Of a stretch of DNA of 64,000 nucleotides, positions 41,995 to 53,750 are shown in pieces. Source of the DNA: Salisapilia sapeloensis (lineage: Eukaryota; Oomycota; Peronosporomycetes; Peronosporales; Salisapiliaceae). The stretch's first letter is position 1. The number at the start of each line of letters is the position of its first letter. The position numbers and the translations under genes were made by a program. The stretch lies in NCBI GenBank assembly GCA_023334545.1, contig JAADVB010000019.1, positions 62,001 to 126,000 on the forward strand, given 5' to 3'. Under the pieces are notes generated by a model. The model was not told the DNA's origin, did not search any database, and saw nothing but the letters and a program-made list of their open reading frames with translations.

Positions 41995-44900
41995 TCTCTG
42001 GTGGCAGTCGCGTCGCGCCAGACTTGCGATTTGTATGTGTCTGGGATCATTAAGGAAAAGTATGCTAGAGAAACGGAGCGAAAAGCGAATCGCTGGCCGT
42101 TTTCTGCGCGCGAGGGAAACAGGTGACTTTGTAGACCCAATTTTCTTCAACGTTGATATGCGAAGGAGGTAATCGATGGGCATCGAAGACGCGTGGTGCA
42201 AATGATTTTATTTGGGCTTGGCCGCGTAGGACACTGGTACTCGATGGGACCATTTCGCTTGCCACAGCACACACGATCGAGGGGGGCGTGCAAGCTTACA
42301 CTGCTGGCAACGTGTCGTCAACAAACCAAACCGTGACTAGCATCTGCTGAACCCAAGACGTCAGCTCTAAAAACAAGGATGAAAAGGTCTAAACCAGATA
42401 CGCATCAAAGACGGCTTCGTCAACCTTATGATGTGCACCCTCTGAATTTTTATGTTTTGAAGCCTACCTCTTCGTCTTTCGTGGCGGTCTTCCTACCTGT
42501 TCGCCACGCATGATTTATTGTCTTAAATCGGATCAAATGGGCGCATTTGTAGCAGCGCATGGACAAATCACATCCTTCCCACGGCTTCAATCTGGCTTTG
42601 GACACGCAGCACGATCAGACTGACGCTGAATCCTTCGCCTTTGCTTCGAAAATGGACTAATGACATGCTCTTGAGATAGAGTAGCGTCGGAAAACTGTCG
42701 AGTCGTGCGAGCGCTAAAAAGTCGCTGACCTCTCGTCAGTACTTCGTTTGGCCCTAGTGGCTACATGTTCTCGTGCGTCTGGTAGGATCGCAAAGATGGG
42801 ACGGTACTTAACATCACATTCCGCCCGATCTCTGAAACGAAAATGTTCCATCTTCATCATCATCCACTATTTCTTTACCTACCAACTTTTTGTCAGATTA
42901 AAAACGCACGCTAGGAGGAAGACATTGAAAGTGCAACCATTCCCTTCACGATGCCTACGGCCGTGCGAAACTGTCCTACGGTACATGTGCAACTGATACT
43001 GGCAATCCATTTCAAGAAGGCACATCTCGTGAAATCAGCTCCAGCGACAATTCGTTGATGATTATAAACGAAGCGTAAAAATTAAGCCAAATTTATCCCT
43101 AATTCTGGTCTTTACCTATGCATGAGTGCACGTCGATACCAGAATCCACTCAGTGAATGTAGGTTGACACGTAACGGCGCAGATCCATTTTTCCAACATC
43201 GCCATGTCAATCCGTCGCTAGTAAGGTAGTGCAGACAGGAAGATAGTAGTGCTGTCAAAATACACGTACGCTCAATTTACATTGCTTGAGTTGACTAGAA
43301 ATTCTTGTATACAATGCCGATAGGAAAGGTAGCATCAACTCTTCTCGCTATCGTCGCTACGTCCATGCCGTGCCACTAGGAACAATTTGGCATGAATTTC
43401 AATGCGTTACCAAGGATGGTTGCATTGGAAACGAAAATCTTGCGACTTGGGTTTCATCCGTATGCAAGAACTCTTGATCTTGCAAGCAACCAAATATCTA
43501 ATCAGTTGGGCAGAAGAGACTTTGAGAAGACAAGGCTCGAACGAAATCACTATTGATGCCACGTCTTACGGAAAGAACAGAAGGTAGTACAGAACCGGAA
43601 AAGGAATACTTGGTGCAAGAAGCAAAGATCGTCAAATCTATGGATCACCTACATTAAATGACACAGTGTCACGCGGCGTTTACTATGGTATCCACTTTTC
43701 AACTTTTTTTTAGCTATTTAGAGTAAAAAGAAGTACACGAAGCCTTCTAGTCAGCTACAGTGCATTGTCGATGATCGATTGTGAACCTCGAGATGCTCGA
43801 AAAATCTACCCAGGTATTTGTCTGCATCCAGTGTGCATTCTATATCGATCCACGGCGATCTATCCCTTCAGCTCCGCCAACGGTACTTGCATAGATCCGT
43901 TGAACGGAACTGTTGCTGTAAAGTACGAATTAAAACCACAACTGATCACATGATCAAGAAGTCGGTGATGGCATGCTTTGAAAATACTCATACCGATCAT
44001 AAACTACATCAAACGTCGCATTAGCTTCGCTTTTGTTGTGTCGGTTTGGCAATTTGAACTGCGTACAATGCTAGGAAGAGATTATCATTGCCGTGGTAAC
44101 TTTGTAAATAAGCTCGTACGAATAATCAAAGTATAGACAAGCAATGAAAAAGGCTAAAACATCGATCTTGGCGATGAATACGTCGGCAGGCATCGACTAC
44201 TGTATGCAATATTTTACCACCTACACGTTCGAATTCATAGACACTTATGCCTGATGGAAGTCAGCGTAGAGAATAGCTTTTTATTCATTGCTGGACGCTT
44301 GCTCGAAGCGGTCCAAGCACGCAGGCCTTCCTGTCGGCCTGATATAAATCTCAGTAACTTTGCACGAATTCAGTCAGCGCCTTCTTTTGAACTCGTTTTC
44401 CAGATACGACGACTCCTTTCTTCGAATCATCATGCTAAAAAGTCGTGAAATAAATGAAAGCTAGTCGACATGCTTCTTGCAGATCTTTACTTCACTCTAG
44501 CTTCTGGTCATCCTGACGCCAGTCTGGTCTAATTTAAAGATCCTTCTACGTCAACATGGCTTTCATGCTTGCTGAAATTACGCTATAGGGAGGATCAAGA
44601 TGGAAGCTTGCAGGTTTTCAAAGAGTTAAGCCTAATTACCACGGATCAGAAGCTTTTAGCGCTTGATATTGGTCGTTTCAAGAACCATTTAAGATATGCG
44701 AAATAATGCATCAATGTGAGTGCACGTGAAAGGATATTAAATATCAATTTGAATTCACAGAAATAGATCAGCAAAGACTGGCATCAAGCATCTACATGAT
44801 ACCTTACGAAAGCGTTCTACCTACCATGTTCACTCCATTGCAACCCAATCCAAAGTAAATCATCATATCGGACTGCAAACAGAGATTCGACTCGCCATTC

Positions 44901-45065
44901 CACAAAGTGTTCTGATAAACACAGCGTCATTCTATAAATGTTGGGGCTACATTACTACCACAAAGGTGAACTGAAGCATTCCAACGATTGTTAATGTAGT
45001 TTCATTGTTCTTTAATTCAACTAATTTGATTGCGACGTTATTGTTTTCTTAGATAATCTCTTATT
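41995..45065. other. large gene-free interval
   Basis: About 3 kb with only short unsupported frames and no recognised family, RNA gene or transposon. The first few hundred bases form the upstream region of the mucin-like gene. Confidence 0.45.
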
Positions 45066-45608
45066 TTATCCCTCTTTCTTGTCCTTGATTGCCTTCATGT
45101 TTGCACTTCCAAATGCCGTGCTAGACCACAGCTTCTCAAACTCCTCCGGTGTACCACTCGAGCAGATCGTCTCGTGCTTGCCCTCGTCGTCCTTGTTCTT
45201 ACGACGCCAGGTTGACTTGAGCTTCTTGCCGTCGAACTCGCGCTCGTGCACGGCCTTCAGTCGACCCGTGCTGTCCTCATACCGACGACGAACACTCTTC
45301 ACTGGCTTTCCGCTGTTGTCCATGATCGACGAGCTGCTGTACGTGTAGCTCGAGTATCCGCGTCGACCATCTTCCTGCGGTTGCTTTTCGTTCTCTTTAA
45401 TAGCTTGACCCTTCTTGTTCTCCATCGGCAAGTCCTTGAAAAACTCGTCGTCATTATCAAAACCATTGTCCGCGAACAAGTCGCGAGAGAAGGCGATGCC
45501 GAGCTGGTTCATGTGCTTATGCATGTGCTCGAGGTCTTGGAGAGACGACTCGATGGCAGAGTCCCAGTGCCACCGACGCGGTCGCACGATATCCCACGGT
45601 CCGAACAT
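45066..45608 (-). CDS. myeloid leukemia factor (MLF)-like protein
   Basis: 180 residues from the ATG at 45608. The N-terminus holds MFGPWDIVRPRRWHWDSAIE. The central segment GYSSYTYSSSSIMDNSGKPV, then RRRYEDSTGRLKAVHERE, matches the MLF pattern (Ser-rich strand, Y-x-DSTGR, then basic residues). The C-terminus is charged. MLF proteins are poorly understood eukaryotic adaptors linked to transcription and chaperoning. No signal peptide or membrane segment is seen. It is a single exon and isolated in gene-poor DNA. Family confidence is moderate. Confidence 0.65.
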   Translation of the reverse strand: MFGPWDIVRPRRWHWDSAIESSLQDLEHMHKHMNQLGIAFSRDLFADNGFDNDDEFFKDLPMENKKGQAIKENEKQPQEDGRRGYSSYTYSSSSIMDNSGKPVKSVRRRYEDSTGRLKAVHEREFDGKKLKSTWRRKNKDDEGKHETICSSGTPEEFEKLWSSTAFGSANMKAIKDKKEG

Positions 45609-46732
45609 TTCCAATTGCGTAGGTTATAGCAGTACTTGTCTTGTGTCCTGTGTCTTGCTTGGTAGCTTTCCAAATCGAAACTGAGCTCCGGCGTCCTAGG
45701 CTCTCCGTCTTCAACCTGGCTTCAACGTAACTTCCAGAAAGCACTTCCAGAAGCTATCGAGCGTCGAAACGGAGCTTCTCGAAAAGAATCCCTCCTTCTA
45801 TCGTTGCCTTTGTATCACCTCCGCAACCAATTTTCTCGACATTGAACAAATAAAATAGAAATAAAACACAGATAAAAAACAAAAGAATGAAATACAAAGT
45901 ATATTAAATACGCTTCGACGATAGATAGCTACAAGTACATGTCTATCATGGCACTGAACAATAACGAAAGTCTATACGTTATGAAACGGTACGCATTCAA
46001 CCTGCTCGTGGCTTTATGCATGAAGGCAGTTAAGAATTGCAATTTCTTTATTGACAATTACTGATGTTGGTATTGGAAAGTTCCAAACCCTGAGATATAT
46101 GCATTTTTAAATGCAAGCGGCCATGGATTAATACTAGGCTACTGCTTTCGAAATCGCATGACGCAATTTGATGCTATTCGAATTGAAAAGGATTCAAGAA
46201 GGTCTTGCTACGACCAACGGTATTGATACCAAGAATCATGCACATTTAGTATTTTCAGTGGGAATTGTCTTTTCGTGGGTATAGAACAGCATATCATTAG
46301 CAGGGAATTCACAAGGTCGCGATGGAACTAGAAGCTCGGCTTGGATCAATGCTGCTAGCATCGCGTACCAATTCAAGAATATGATGAAGGCAACTCGAGT
46401 AAATATGCTGACGTTTATGGCACAAATTTATTTTGATTCTTGACATTTTCGTCCTCAAATTGTACGACGGATGACGAATTCATGTCAACGCCGACACGAA
46501 TACGCAGATGCTTGCTACCTCGGACTACTTTCAGTGATAGCGCGATGCCGATCTCGATTGCTTCAGTTTTAAATTTGTTTCATCCTTAGCACGACTATCA
46601 TGCCGCCACTGCCATCTTATGTCGCAAGCCTGCTATGAATATACTTCGTCTCCAATTGCATCACCTCCAGAGAAAGCTTTTCCAACTCGTACATTGTTTC
46701 CATTCCGCTGAAACTGAAATTGTCGACAACGG
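45609..46732. other. intergenic, nothing recognised
   Basis: About 1.1 kb. Presumed promoter of the MLF-like gene on one side and the decayed protease 5' flank on the other. No coding frame has family support. Confidence 0.45.
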
Positions 46733-47533
46733 AAGAAAATCGTATCTTCAAAGGCGAAGTGGTCGATGAGGGCGAGGCTACTGACGTGGTACTTTAGAAA
46801 GCGATGCTCAGATGAGGTGAGGAAGAGGCATGTACGGGATATCTCTATTGACGCCAGATGCTGTTGTGACTGCTACACATTGTGTGCTAACAATAAGTTT
46901 CCAAGGAAAAACTATCAGCCTGCTGCTGTGACTATCGGCTCAAAGTTTTAGGATAACTCCGACCAAAAAGGAGAAGTCATCCTTGTAGAAGAGGTGCATT
47001 TGCATGAGAATTCTAATGCATGCACCCTTCAACACGACGTTGCTGTCTTGAGACTTAAAACCGAGGTGACAAACCCCAATAGACGCAGCTACATGCAGGT
47101 TGGAAGTCGAAGTGTAATTGATTTGAAAGTGAATAATCAGGCGAATGTCTATGGATGGGAATCCCATTGCACGGATGCAACTTTGTCGCACGAGCTCCTT
47201 CGAGGCGAAGAATTGAAGATAATCGATGTAGACGAATGCAAATTAACTTTAAACTACTGGAAGACTTGCTGGACTTGCAAATTTAGAGTAACTGACAACC
47301 ATCTCTGTGTGCGAAGCCAAAGCGACGAAGTAGGCGAAAGCGGTCCACAAATCTGCAGAGGTGATAATGGAGGACCGTTGATTCAAAATGGAAGGTTGAT
47401 CAATATAGCATCCTGGACTCCAGATGCCTGCGACGGAAGGAGAATGATGATCTACACGAAAGTTAGTGCTGTTTCGTCCTTCATACATGGAAAATCGGGA
47501 CTTGGTCTGAACGGCCCTATGGATGCTAATTAA
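46733..47533 (+). pseudogene. decayed S1A serine-protease homologue (glucanase-inhibitor-like)
   Basis: Pieces of a chymotrypsin-fold protein lie in order but in different frames. An activation-site-like RIFKGEVVDEGEA is followed by a TAG. GISLLTPDAVVTATHC (the catalytic His region) lies in another frame. NYQPAAVTIGSKF ends in TAG, after which the same frame runs intact from DNSDQKGEV through HDVAVLRL (the catalytic Asp block) to ICRGDNGGPLI and the C-terminus (stop at 47533). The Ser of GDSGGP is Asn, so even the parent gene was probably non-proteolytic, as in Phytophthora glucanase inhibitor proteins (GIP). At least one frameshift and several stops make it a pseudogene. Only the lesions are described here. 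Confidence 0.75.
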
Positions 47534-48646
47534 CTTTCGTTGAGATTACTTTAATACTATATTAAATTCCTAAAATATCGTGTCAATGCTATACTAGCAA
47601 ATGCATAGTGTTGACTCGACTATAATAGACAGCAATATCTATTCGAGAAGAGTTTCTTGTAGTGCTCACTGTAGACGGAGTTAAACATGCTGCAAGCTCT
47701 TCTTACAACTTTTTGTTCAGTGAGAACAGAATCATAATCTTCCCGATATACTTCACTAGACGCATTTGCTCGATTAAATTTATGGTTTATGGCCATTTAG
47801 ACTGAAGCAATGACTTCGTGAAGATTGATCTTACGAGGTTTGTATGTGAAGACTTTCAGTACACACTTCGACTTCGTTAAGTAGTCGTTGAAAAGAGTTT
47901 AATTTATTGTAATAAGTTCTTAAGTTTGCTGCTCTCTGTTTGCTACTTGCTTGTATCAAATACGATTGTTTGTTGTCGACTTTTCTATCTGTACCACAGA
48001 ATCAATCTGAAGTTTTTACGATCGTGATGGCATCAGCATGATTTCCGTATCATGAACCTTGTCCTTTAAATGAGTACCTCGAGTAGCATCCACGGCTCGC
48101 ATTCTCCAATAATAGATACGGTGCCAGTCTACAGCGCATCACTTCAGCATATCATTGGGAGAAAAGTACTTTGCACGGATACGTATGAAGTTGACACTTA
48201 CCAACGATTCGCTTGCACTGGTTCTGATATGCTCTGAGCATTATGGATACTACATGCACCATGCATACAATTAGGCATAAATGGTGGTATCCAGCTCCTT
48301 CATTTCGGTCAAGAAATGATCGGTTCGTAGCACAAAAAGCAGTCTCTTGTACGACAGCAGGCTATCTGGTCGACTGACTAATAAACGATCTTCGACAGCT
48401 GCAAATGCTAAAAATGCTTCTTCGGGCGATAATCGTTCGCATCTACTAGAAACAGATCTATTCATCCGAATATTTTCTTCGCTCTCTGTATCCTATACAG
48501 TCTCACAGAAGTCCTATCATATACTTTTATTCTCCTTGATCGGATCGCCACGCCCGACTTGGTACAGAATCCATTTGTTTTTAACACACGGTAGTACCAC
48601 GGGAGACCAGTAGCACCCACAACTCCACTTTTAATCTCAACAAGCC
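47534..48646. other. intergenic; one short protein-like frame
   Basis: About 1.1 kb. A minus-strand frame at 48271-48465 (RCERLSPEEAFLAFAAVEDR) is helical and protein-like, but it has no flanking exons or known family. The last ~100 bp are the P450 upstream region. Confidence 0.35.
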
Positions 48647-50368
48647 ATGCTAAGCAACGTGTCTTCGCTGCGCACGCAGGAGCTATCTCTAGCATGCGTT
48701 TCCGCCATTGGTCTCGGAATGGTCACCATCGCTCTAATTAATCGTAAGAAACAGCCACTCGGACCGGACGGGAAACCACTGCCCGTTAAAGAAGGCTATC
48801 TGCCGATCATTGGCCATCTCCTGGCTGTATCCAAGAATACTGATCGATTGTATGACTATTTGACGGAGGACGCAGAGAAATTAGGCGGAAAGCCCTACGT
48901 ACAGTATATACCAGGCAAATATCCAGTGGTCATTGCAACTTGCCCGGAACACTTGAACGACATCCTTTTGAAATTCGCAGACAGATTTATTCGTGGTGCA
49001 GGACTCTCGGATTTACTCCTAGATTTTCTTGGTCGAGGCATCCTCAATAGTGTTCGTCTATCTATCTTGAGCAACCGACCTATGGACTAACGTTTCGTGA
49101 ATTAATAGGAAGGAGACGAATGGCATTTCCAGCGAAAGACAGCGAGCCATCTCTTCTCTACCAGTCGATTAAATGATGTGATTCACGAAATCATTAGGGA
49201 GAAATCAAACGGGTTAATGAAGGCTCTTGATTTGTATAGCTCCACAGGCAAAGAGTTTAGTGCGAGTCAGCTCATGACTGCTCTAACTTGCGACGTCTTT
49301 ACGAAACTTAGCTTCGGGATTGAGCTCAACTGTCTCGAAGAGAATATGGAAGGCAGAACTCATGACTTTATACAACATTTTACAACGGTGTCAGAGATCA
49401 CACGAAGTCGCAGCTTGTCTCCAGTCTTTATTTGGAAACTTAAGCGCATGCTTGGCATTGGCTCTGAGAAGACATTGGCTGAAAGCCGTAGGAAGCTCCA
49501 CTCTTTCGTTACTTCAGTCATTGATGAGACCGTTCAGCACCGTCAGAGAGCTCTCCAAGAAGGAGGTGATGTGCTCAGTCAAAAGTCTTCCGACTTGGTC
49601 TCCATGTTCCTCGATAGCAAGGTCAAATCTCTCTCCACTGGCGAGAAGCTAGACGTAGATGCGGAGATGCTGCGAGATATGACTCTTAATTTCATTTTCG
49701 CAGGCAAAGACACCACCTCTGTCAGCCTTTCGTGGTTCATTGTCAACTTGAATCGACATCCTAAAACAGCCAAGAAGATCAGGGCAGAGCTACGTGAGAA
49801 GCTTCCAAAACTTTTCCAGGAAGGTGCAAGCGCTCCAACAACGGAGGAGGTTTCTTCTCTTACCTACCTCGAAGCTTGCATCCTCGAGAATCTAAGACTA
49901 TATCCGTCTCTCGCTTTGGACGGGAAAAATACTCCGGAGGACACGACGCTGTCTGATGGGACATTCATTCCGGCCGGCTATGGCGTAGGACTCACATTTT
50001 ATGCTACAGGACGACTAACCTCTATCTGGGGCCACGATGCAGCTGAATTTAAGCCAGAACGATGGATTGACGCGAACGGAGCACTTAAGCAGGTATCGCC
50101 GTCCAAGTTCCCAGCGTTCGGTACGTTTATTAGTTTCCTAAGTAGTGGTAATTGGAAAGTAACGAGAGTGGTATGAGCAGCACTTGGCAAGCATGCTTGT
50201 CTGGGCAAGAAGTTTGCATACATGGAGATGAAGATTGCATTGGCCACGATGCTCAGTCGTTACGACTTGCAGTTGAAGGAAGACCCGTGGAGTATTACCT
50301 ACGGCGTTGCCATCACACTCATCGTCAAGGGCGACCTGATGTGCAAGGCAGTCCCTCTGAAAGAGTAG
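48647..50368 (+). CDS. cytochrome P450 (CYP86-clan-like)
   Basis: Three exons: 48647-49051, 49109-50120 and 50181-50368 (1605 nt, 534 residues). The introns are 57 bp (GTTCGT...AATAG) and 60 bp (GTACGT...AGCAG). It has an N-terminal membrane anchor (LACVSAIGLGMVTIALI), a Pro-rich hinge and the C-helix EGDEWHFQRKTASHLF. The I-helix oxygen-activation motif is FAGKDTT, the K-helix ExxR lies in ENLRLYP, and PERW follows. The heme loop FALGKHACLG (Cys 479) fits FxxGxxxCxG and is formed only after removal of the second intron. All hallmarks are intact, so it should be active. The layout (GKNTPEDTTLSDGTFIPAG) resembles fatty-acid hydroxylases of the CYP86/94 group. Confidence 0.9.
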
Positions 50369-52058
50369 GTGAAGTGGAATAAAAAAGCATTGGAATGTGT
50401 CGTAGCGCCTGAGAGATTATTAGATGGCAATTAAGGCAACGGACAGAATACGCTTTGCTCCTATTGAAGTAGACTTGAAGTGATGTTGTAGTTAGCTTGA
50501 AGCTGAAGGATCTATTCGCTAAGTTGACATACGAGTCGTTCTAAAGAGTTTGGGCTACTCTAGGGTCTACTAACTAAGATGTCATATGCATGAGTGCTTG
50601 GCAGTAATATCTCTTTGTGTACAGCTGACTTTCATGTACTTCTGTGAGCACCATTGCATCTACCTGCGATGGTCGTTTGATATGTCTCCTCTCAAATATA
50701 TGAAGCTATCATCATTAGTCCTGTACCGACAGGTGGCCTTGCCGACTGTATCTTCGTTGTATGCAAACTAATAAATTCATTGAAGTGAAAGTGATAGGAA
50801 AGTTGAATCATACTCACATTATCGCCTTGTATTGTAGTTGCGTCGATTGTCAAGATGAAGTAATAGAGTTTTTGACTACATAGAGTTCGATAGCAAGACA
50901 TGCAGCTTTAAAGCAGACAAGACCAAGGTATGTAAGCGTGAAGAAGTCGCACATTGTAGCAGATACTATGGAAGCGTTATAGCATGTTTGCAATTTTGAA
51001 CGCTTACTAACCTACCGTACCCGCAAGGTAACTACTATGATTGCTAGAGTCGAGCCAGATCAACTAACGTTATCAATACCGACTAGAAGTCAACGGAACG
51101 CAAAATGCAGATAACCTTCTGGGTTATCGATTAAAGAGCGCAAAGGTTCATCTGGTAAGCTGAACGACATCCATTCAACGAACCCATTTTCTTTGTTCCC
51201 ATCCTGTTGTGAATGCGCATGATCGGGACGTCGTTTGATGCCTCAAAGAGTCCGGATGGTTAGTCACTACTAGCTATCACAGTCAAGAACGTCATTTAAC
51301 CAAGTATCGCACCGCCATCCTTTTAAACGCTAAATTCCCTGCAAATTTTTCCACTGGCAGAATGGTGACGCTCTTTTCATTCATTAAAGAAAGGATGACC
51401 GCTTGCTTATACTGCATGCAAGTAGATCTAGACTGATGTAAATTGACATGTGCTAGGCATATCGTGCAATACATGCGGAAAATTTCTTTTCTAGTCAAAA
51501 ATGAAAGCGAGGTAGAGAATAGCCTACGATAGTTAGATTGCCGAGTACATTATCGGGCATGTGTGGTAGAATTCAAGTCATGCCTCGTCCATTTGTCGAA
51601 ATTTATGCGTACATATGAGCTGGAAACACGATACTGTATCTAAACCTGGCACAATATGCAGGCGATGGAATAGGCCCAGTTTAAGCAGTCCACGTGGAAA
51701 CGAAGTGTAGGTATTTGTGACTTTTCTATTTAAAGATGCTAGCTGCCATGATCGGCGACACGTACCTTTGTATAGTGGATAAGAGTATTCGCAATCTCCT
51801 TCATAATGGAGGTAAGCGAGCAATAGATCGTGGGTTTTAAAAAGCACATGCTAAGCATCTACATCTGCTCCCTCTTCTCAAGCCATACAATCAATTGACA
51901 TATGTGCGAAGATGACGTGGCTGACACGTCAGGGCGTGGAACGTAAATTTGCTGGTCATATGCAGCGGAAATCAAGTAGAGGCTTCGACCATTTTTCTCA
52001 CTCTACGATTTGCTCGACTGGCAAATACTCGTATACTTTGTAGCATTGTAGGCAGAGG
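50369..52058. other. large gene-free interval
   Basis: About 1.7 kb. Only short frames without family character (for example 51292-51498 and 51578-51847, minus). A CCATTTTTCTCA stretch near 51989 may be a weak initiator for the downstream gene. Confidence 0.45.
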
Positions 52059-53564
52059 ATGAAGGTGTGTACTATAATTGCTACCTTTGGTGCACTAGCG
52101 CTGGTGAGCGCCGACAGTATGGACGTTTCCTCTGATTGGGGTTTCTCGGACACCACTGAAAATGAAGACGAGTTCGAATTTACATTTGCTCCCTTGTCCG
52201 ATGAGTCTAAGAGCGGCTCAAGTGCTTCAACCGCAGCGTCAAATAGTGAGGATGCCGCCTATTACGTTATCAGTGCCAGTGAGTCGGGCGAGGGATCCAC
52301 TTCGGATACGGCGTATGGAGACACGAGCGAGGGAGATGAAGGCTACTCGGCTGTATCATCTGGTGAAAGCGAAAGTGGTTCCGATGCGACTCCTGAACCG
52401 AGTACTGGAGTTGACAGCGATCTTGACTTTGATGAGGAGGAGGAAACTGATTTAGCTACTTCAGTTACCAGTGGAGATGGGTACGACGACATCGATGACT
52501 CCACCATGGAAGATGATGCTGATGACGATAGCGCATCCACACCAGCGCCCACTAGTGCAGATGACACCGAAGACAACACCAACGATGATACTTCATCTGT
52601 AAATTCCGACTATGGTGACTATGGAAGTGACGAAAGCGACGAGGAATCAAGTGCCTCTCCCGGTGAATGCATCGAAGTCAGTGTCGAGCATGATGCAACG
52701 TACTGCATTAAAGGTCCGATTTGTAGTGGGTCGGGAGATACTGATGCTGCCGGAACAAACTGTCCAGTGAAAGGAGATAAAGCTATCGCAGATTGCCATG
52801 ACTTTTTGCTGAGTAGCTACGACGGATCTTGCGTTTTGTTTGAAGATGCCACGTGTGAGGTGATCTCAACGGGTGCGTGGGGATGTGTCCTACCAAGTTA
52901 CTCAAGTATGTCAGGATCATCCGTAAGTGCCTCGCCAGATGTCTTTGATTCTGAATCTGGATCAAGTGATACATCGACTCCTGCAACGACGCCGTCTATG
53001 ACCCCTGCTTCCGATGAATCTAGCTCTGGTGATACTGATGACTTCGACTTTGGTTTTGATGACTCTAGCTCTGGTGGTACGGATGAGTCTAGCTCTGATG
53101 GAACTGATGACCTAGACTTTGGCTTCGATGATACCAGCGATTACGACGACACTAGTGTTGGCACCTCAGACGACACTGGTGGTTATGATGACACTAGTAG
53201 CGATGGTGAAACTAGTGAAGTTGATGACGAAAGTGGTGATGGTACTTCCAGTACCGGAAACTCCACTGAAGACGATACTTCATCGAATGGAGGCAGCGAT
53301 AGCACAGTGTCTTATGGCAGTGATGATGGCTCGGAGAGTGTCCAAGCCGATGATACGTCTGTCTCGGCATCCGAAGACTTCGGTATGGGCTTTGCGGACG
53401 ACTTTGCGTTTGATACGGAATCCGCTGAAGGCGAAGAAACTACAGAAGCTTCAGAAGAAACAGGAACTTCGAAAGAGGAAAAGGAAGAGACTACAGCTGA
53501 CGACGATGACACAAGCAACGACGCTGATTTCATGACAGCAGATGATCTTTTCTCCCGGCAGTAG
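52059..53564 (+). CDS. secreted Ser/Asp/Thr-rich acidic protein with Cys-rich module
   Basis: 501 residues, single exon. It has a signal peptide (KVCTIIATFGALALVSA), about 190 residues rich in Ser, Asp, Glu and Thr, then the Cys-rich module (about 205-285; SVEHDATYCIKGPICSGSG, ADCHDFLLS, GAWGCVLPS) shared with the protein at 40982-41914. A long acidic tail follows, with imperfect repeats around DFDFGFDDSSSGGTDESSSD. Unlike its relative it has no C-terminal membrane helix. The strong negative charge suggests a secreted matrix or calcium-binding coat component, which is inference. Confidence 0.82.
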   Translation: MKVCTIIATFGALALVSADSMDVSSDWGFSDTTENEDEFEFTFAPLSDESKSGSSASTAASNSEDAAYYVISASESGEGSTSDTAYGDTSEGDEGYSAVSSGESESGSDATPEPSTGVDSDLDFDEEEETDLATSVTSGDGYDDIDDSTMEDDADDDSASTPAPTSADDTEDNTNDDTSSVNSDYGDYGSDESDEESSASPGECIEVSVEHDATYCIKGPICSGSGDTDAAGTNCPVKGDKAIADCHDFLLSSYDGSCVLFEDATCEVISTGAWGCVLPSYSSMSGSSVSASPDVFDSESGSSDTSTPATTPSMTPASDESSSGDTDDFDFGFDDSSSGGTDESSSDGTDDLDFGFDDTSDYDDTSVGTSDDTGGYDDTSSDGETSEVDDESGDGTSSTGNSTEDDTSSNGGSDSTVSYGSDDGSESVQADDTSVSASEDFGMGFADDFAFDTESAEGEETTEASEETGTSKEEKEETTADDDDTSNDADFMTADDLFSRQ

Positions 53565-53750
53565 TAGCTTAAATATACTGCTGTTGTTTGCTCTATCCTT
53601 AATTTTCGTTCGGCGAAGAAGTTACTACTGGAGAGAAGTACTGAATACAGAACAAGTTTGGCGGAAAATGCAATTGTCAAATTTCTTTGTATTTGAAAGT
53701 TATGGGATTTACCATTGATAATCGCTCCTTCTTTCAGAATGCAACGTCAG

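Noticed and set aside
48647-50368. P450 as a pseudogene, because of the stop after 49090 and the missing heme loop
   Set aside because: Two standard small introns restore the frame and every hallmark motif, so I treat it as intact.
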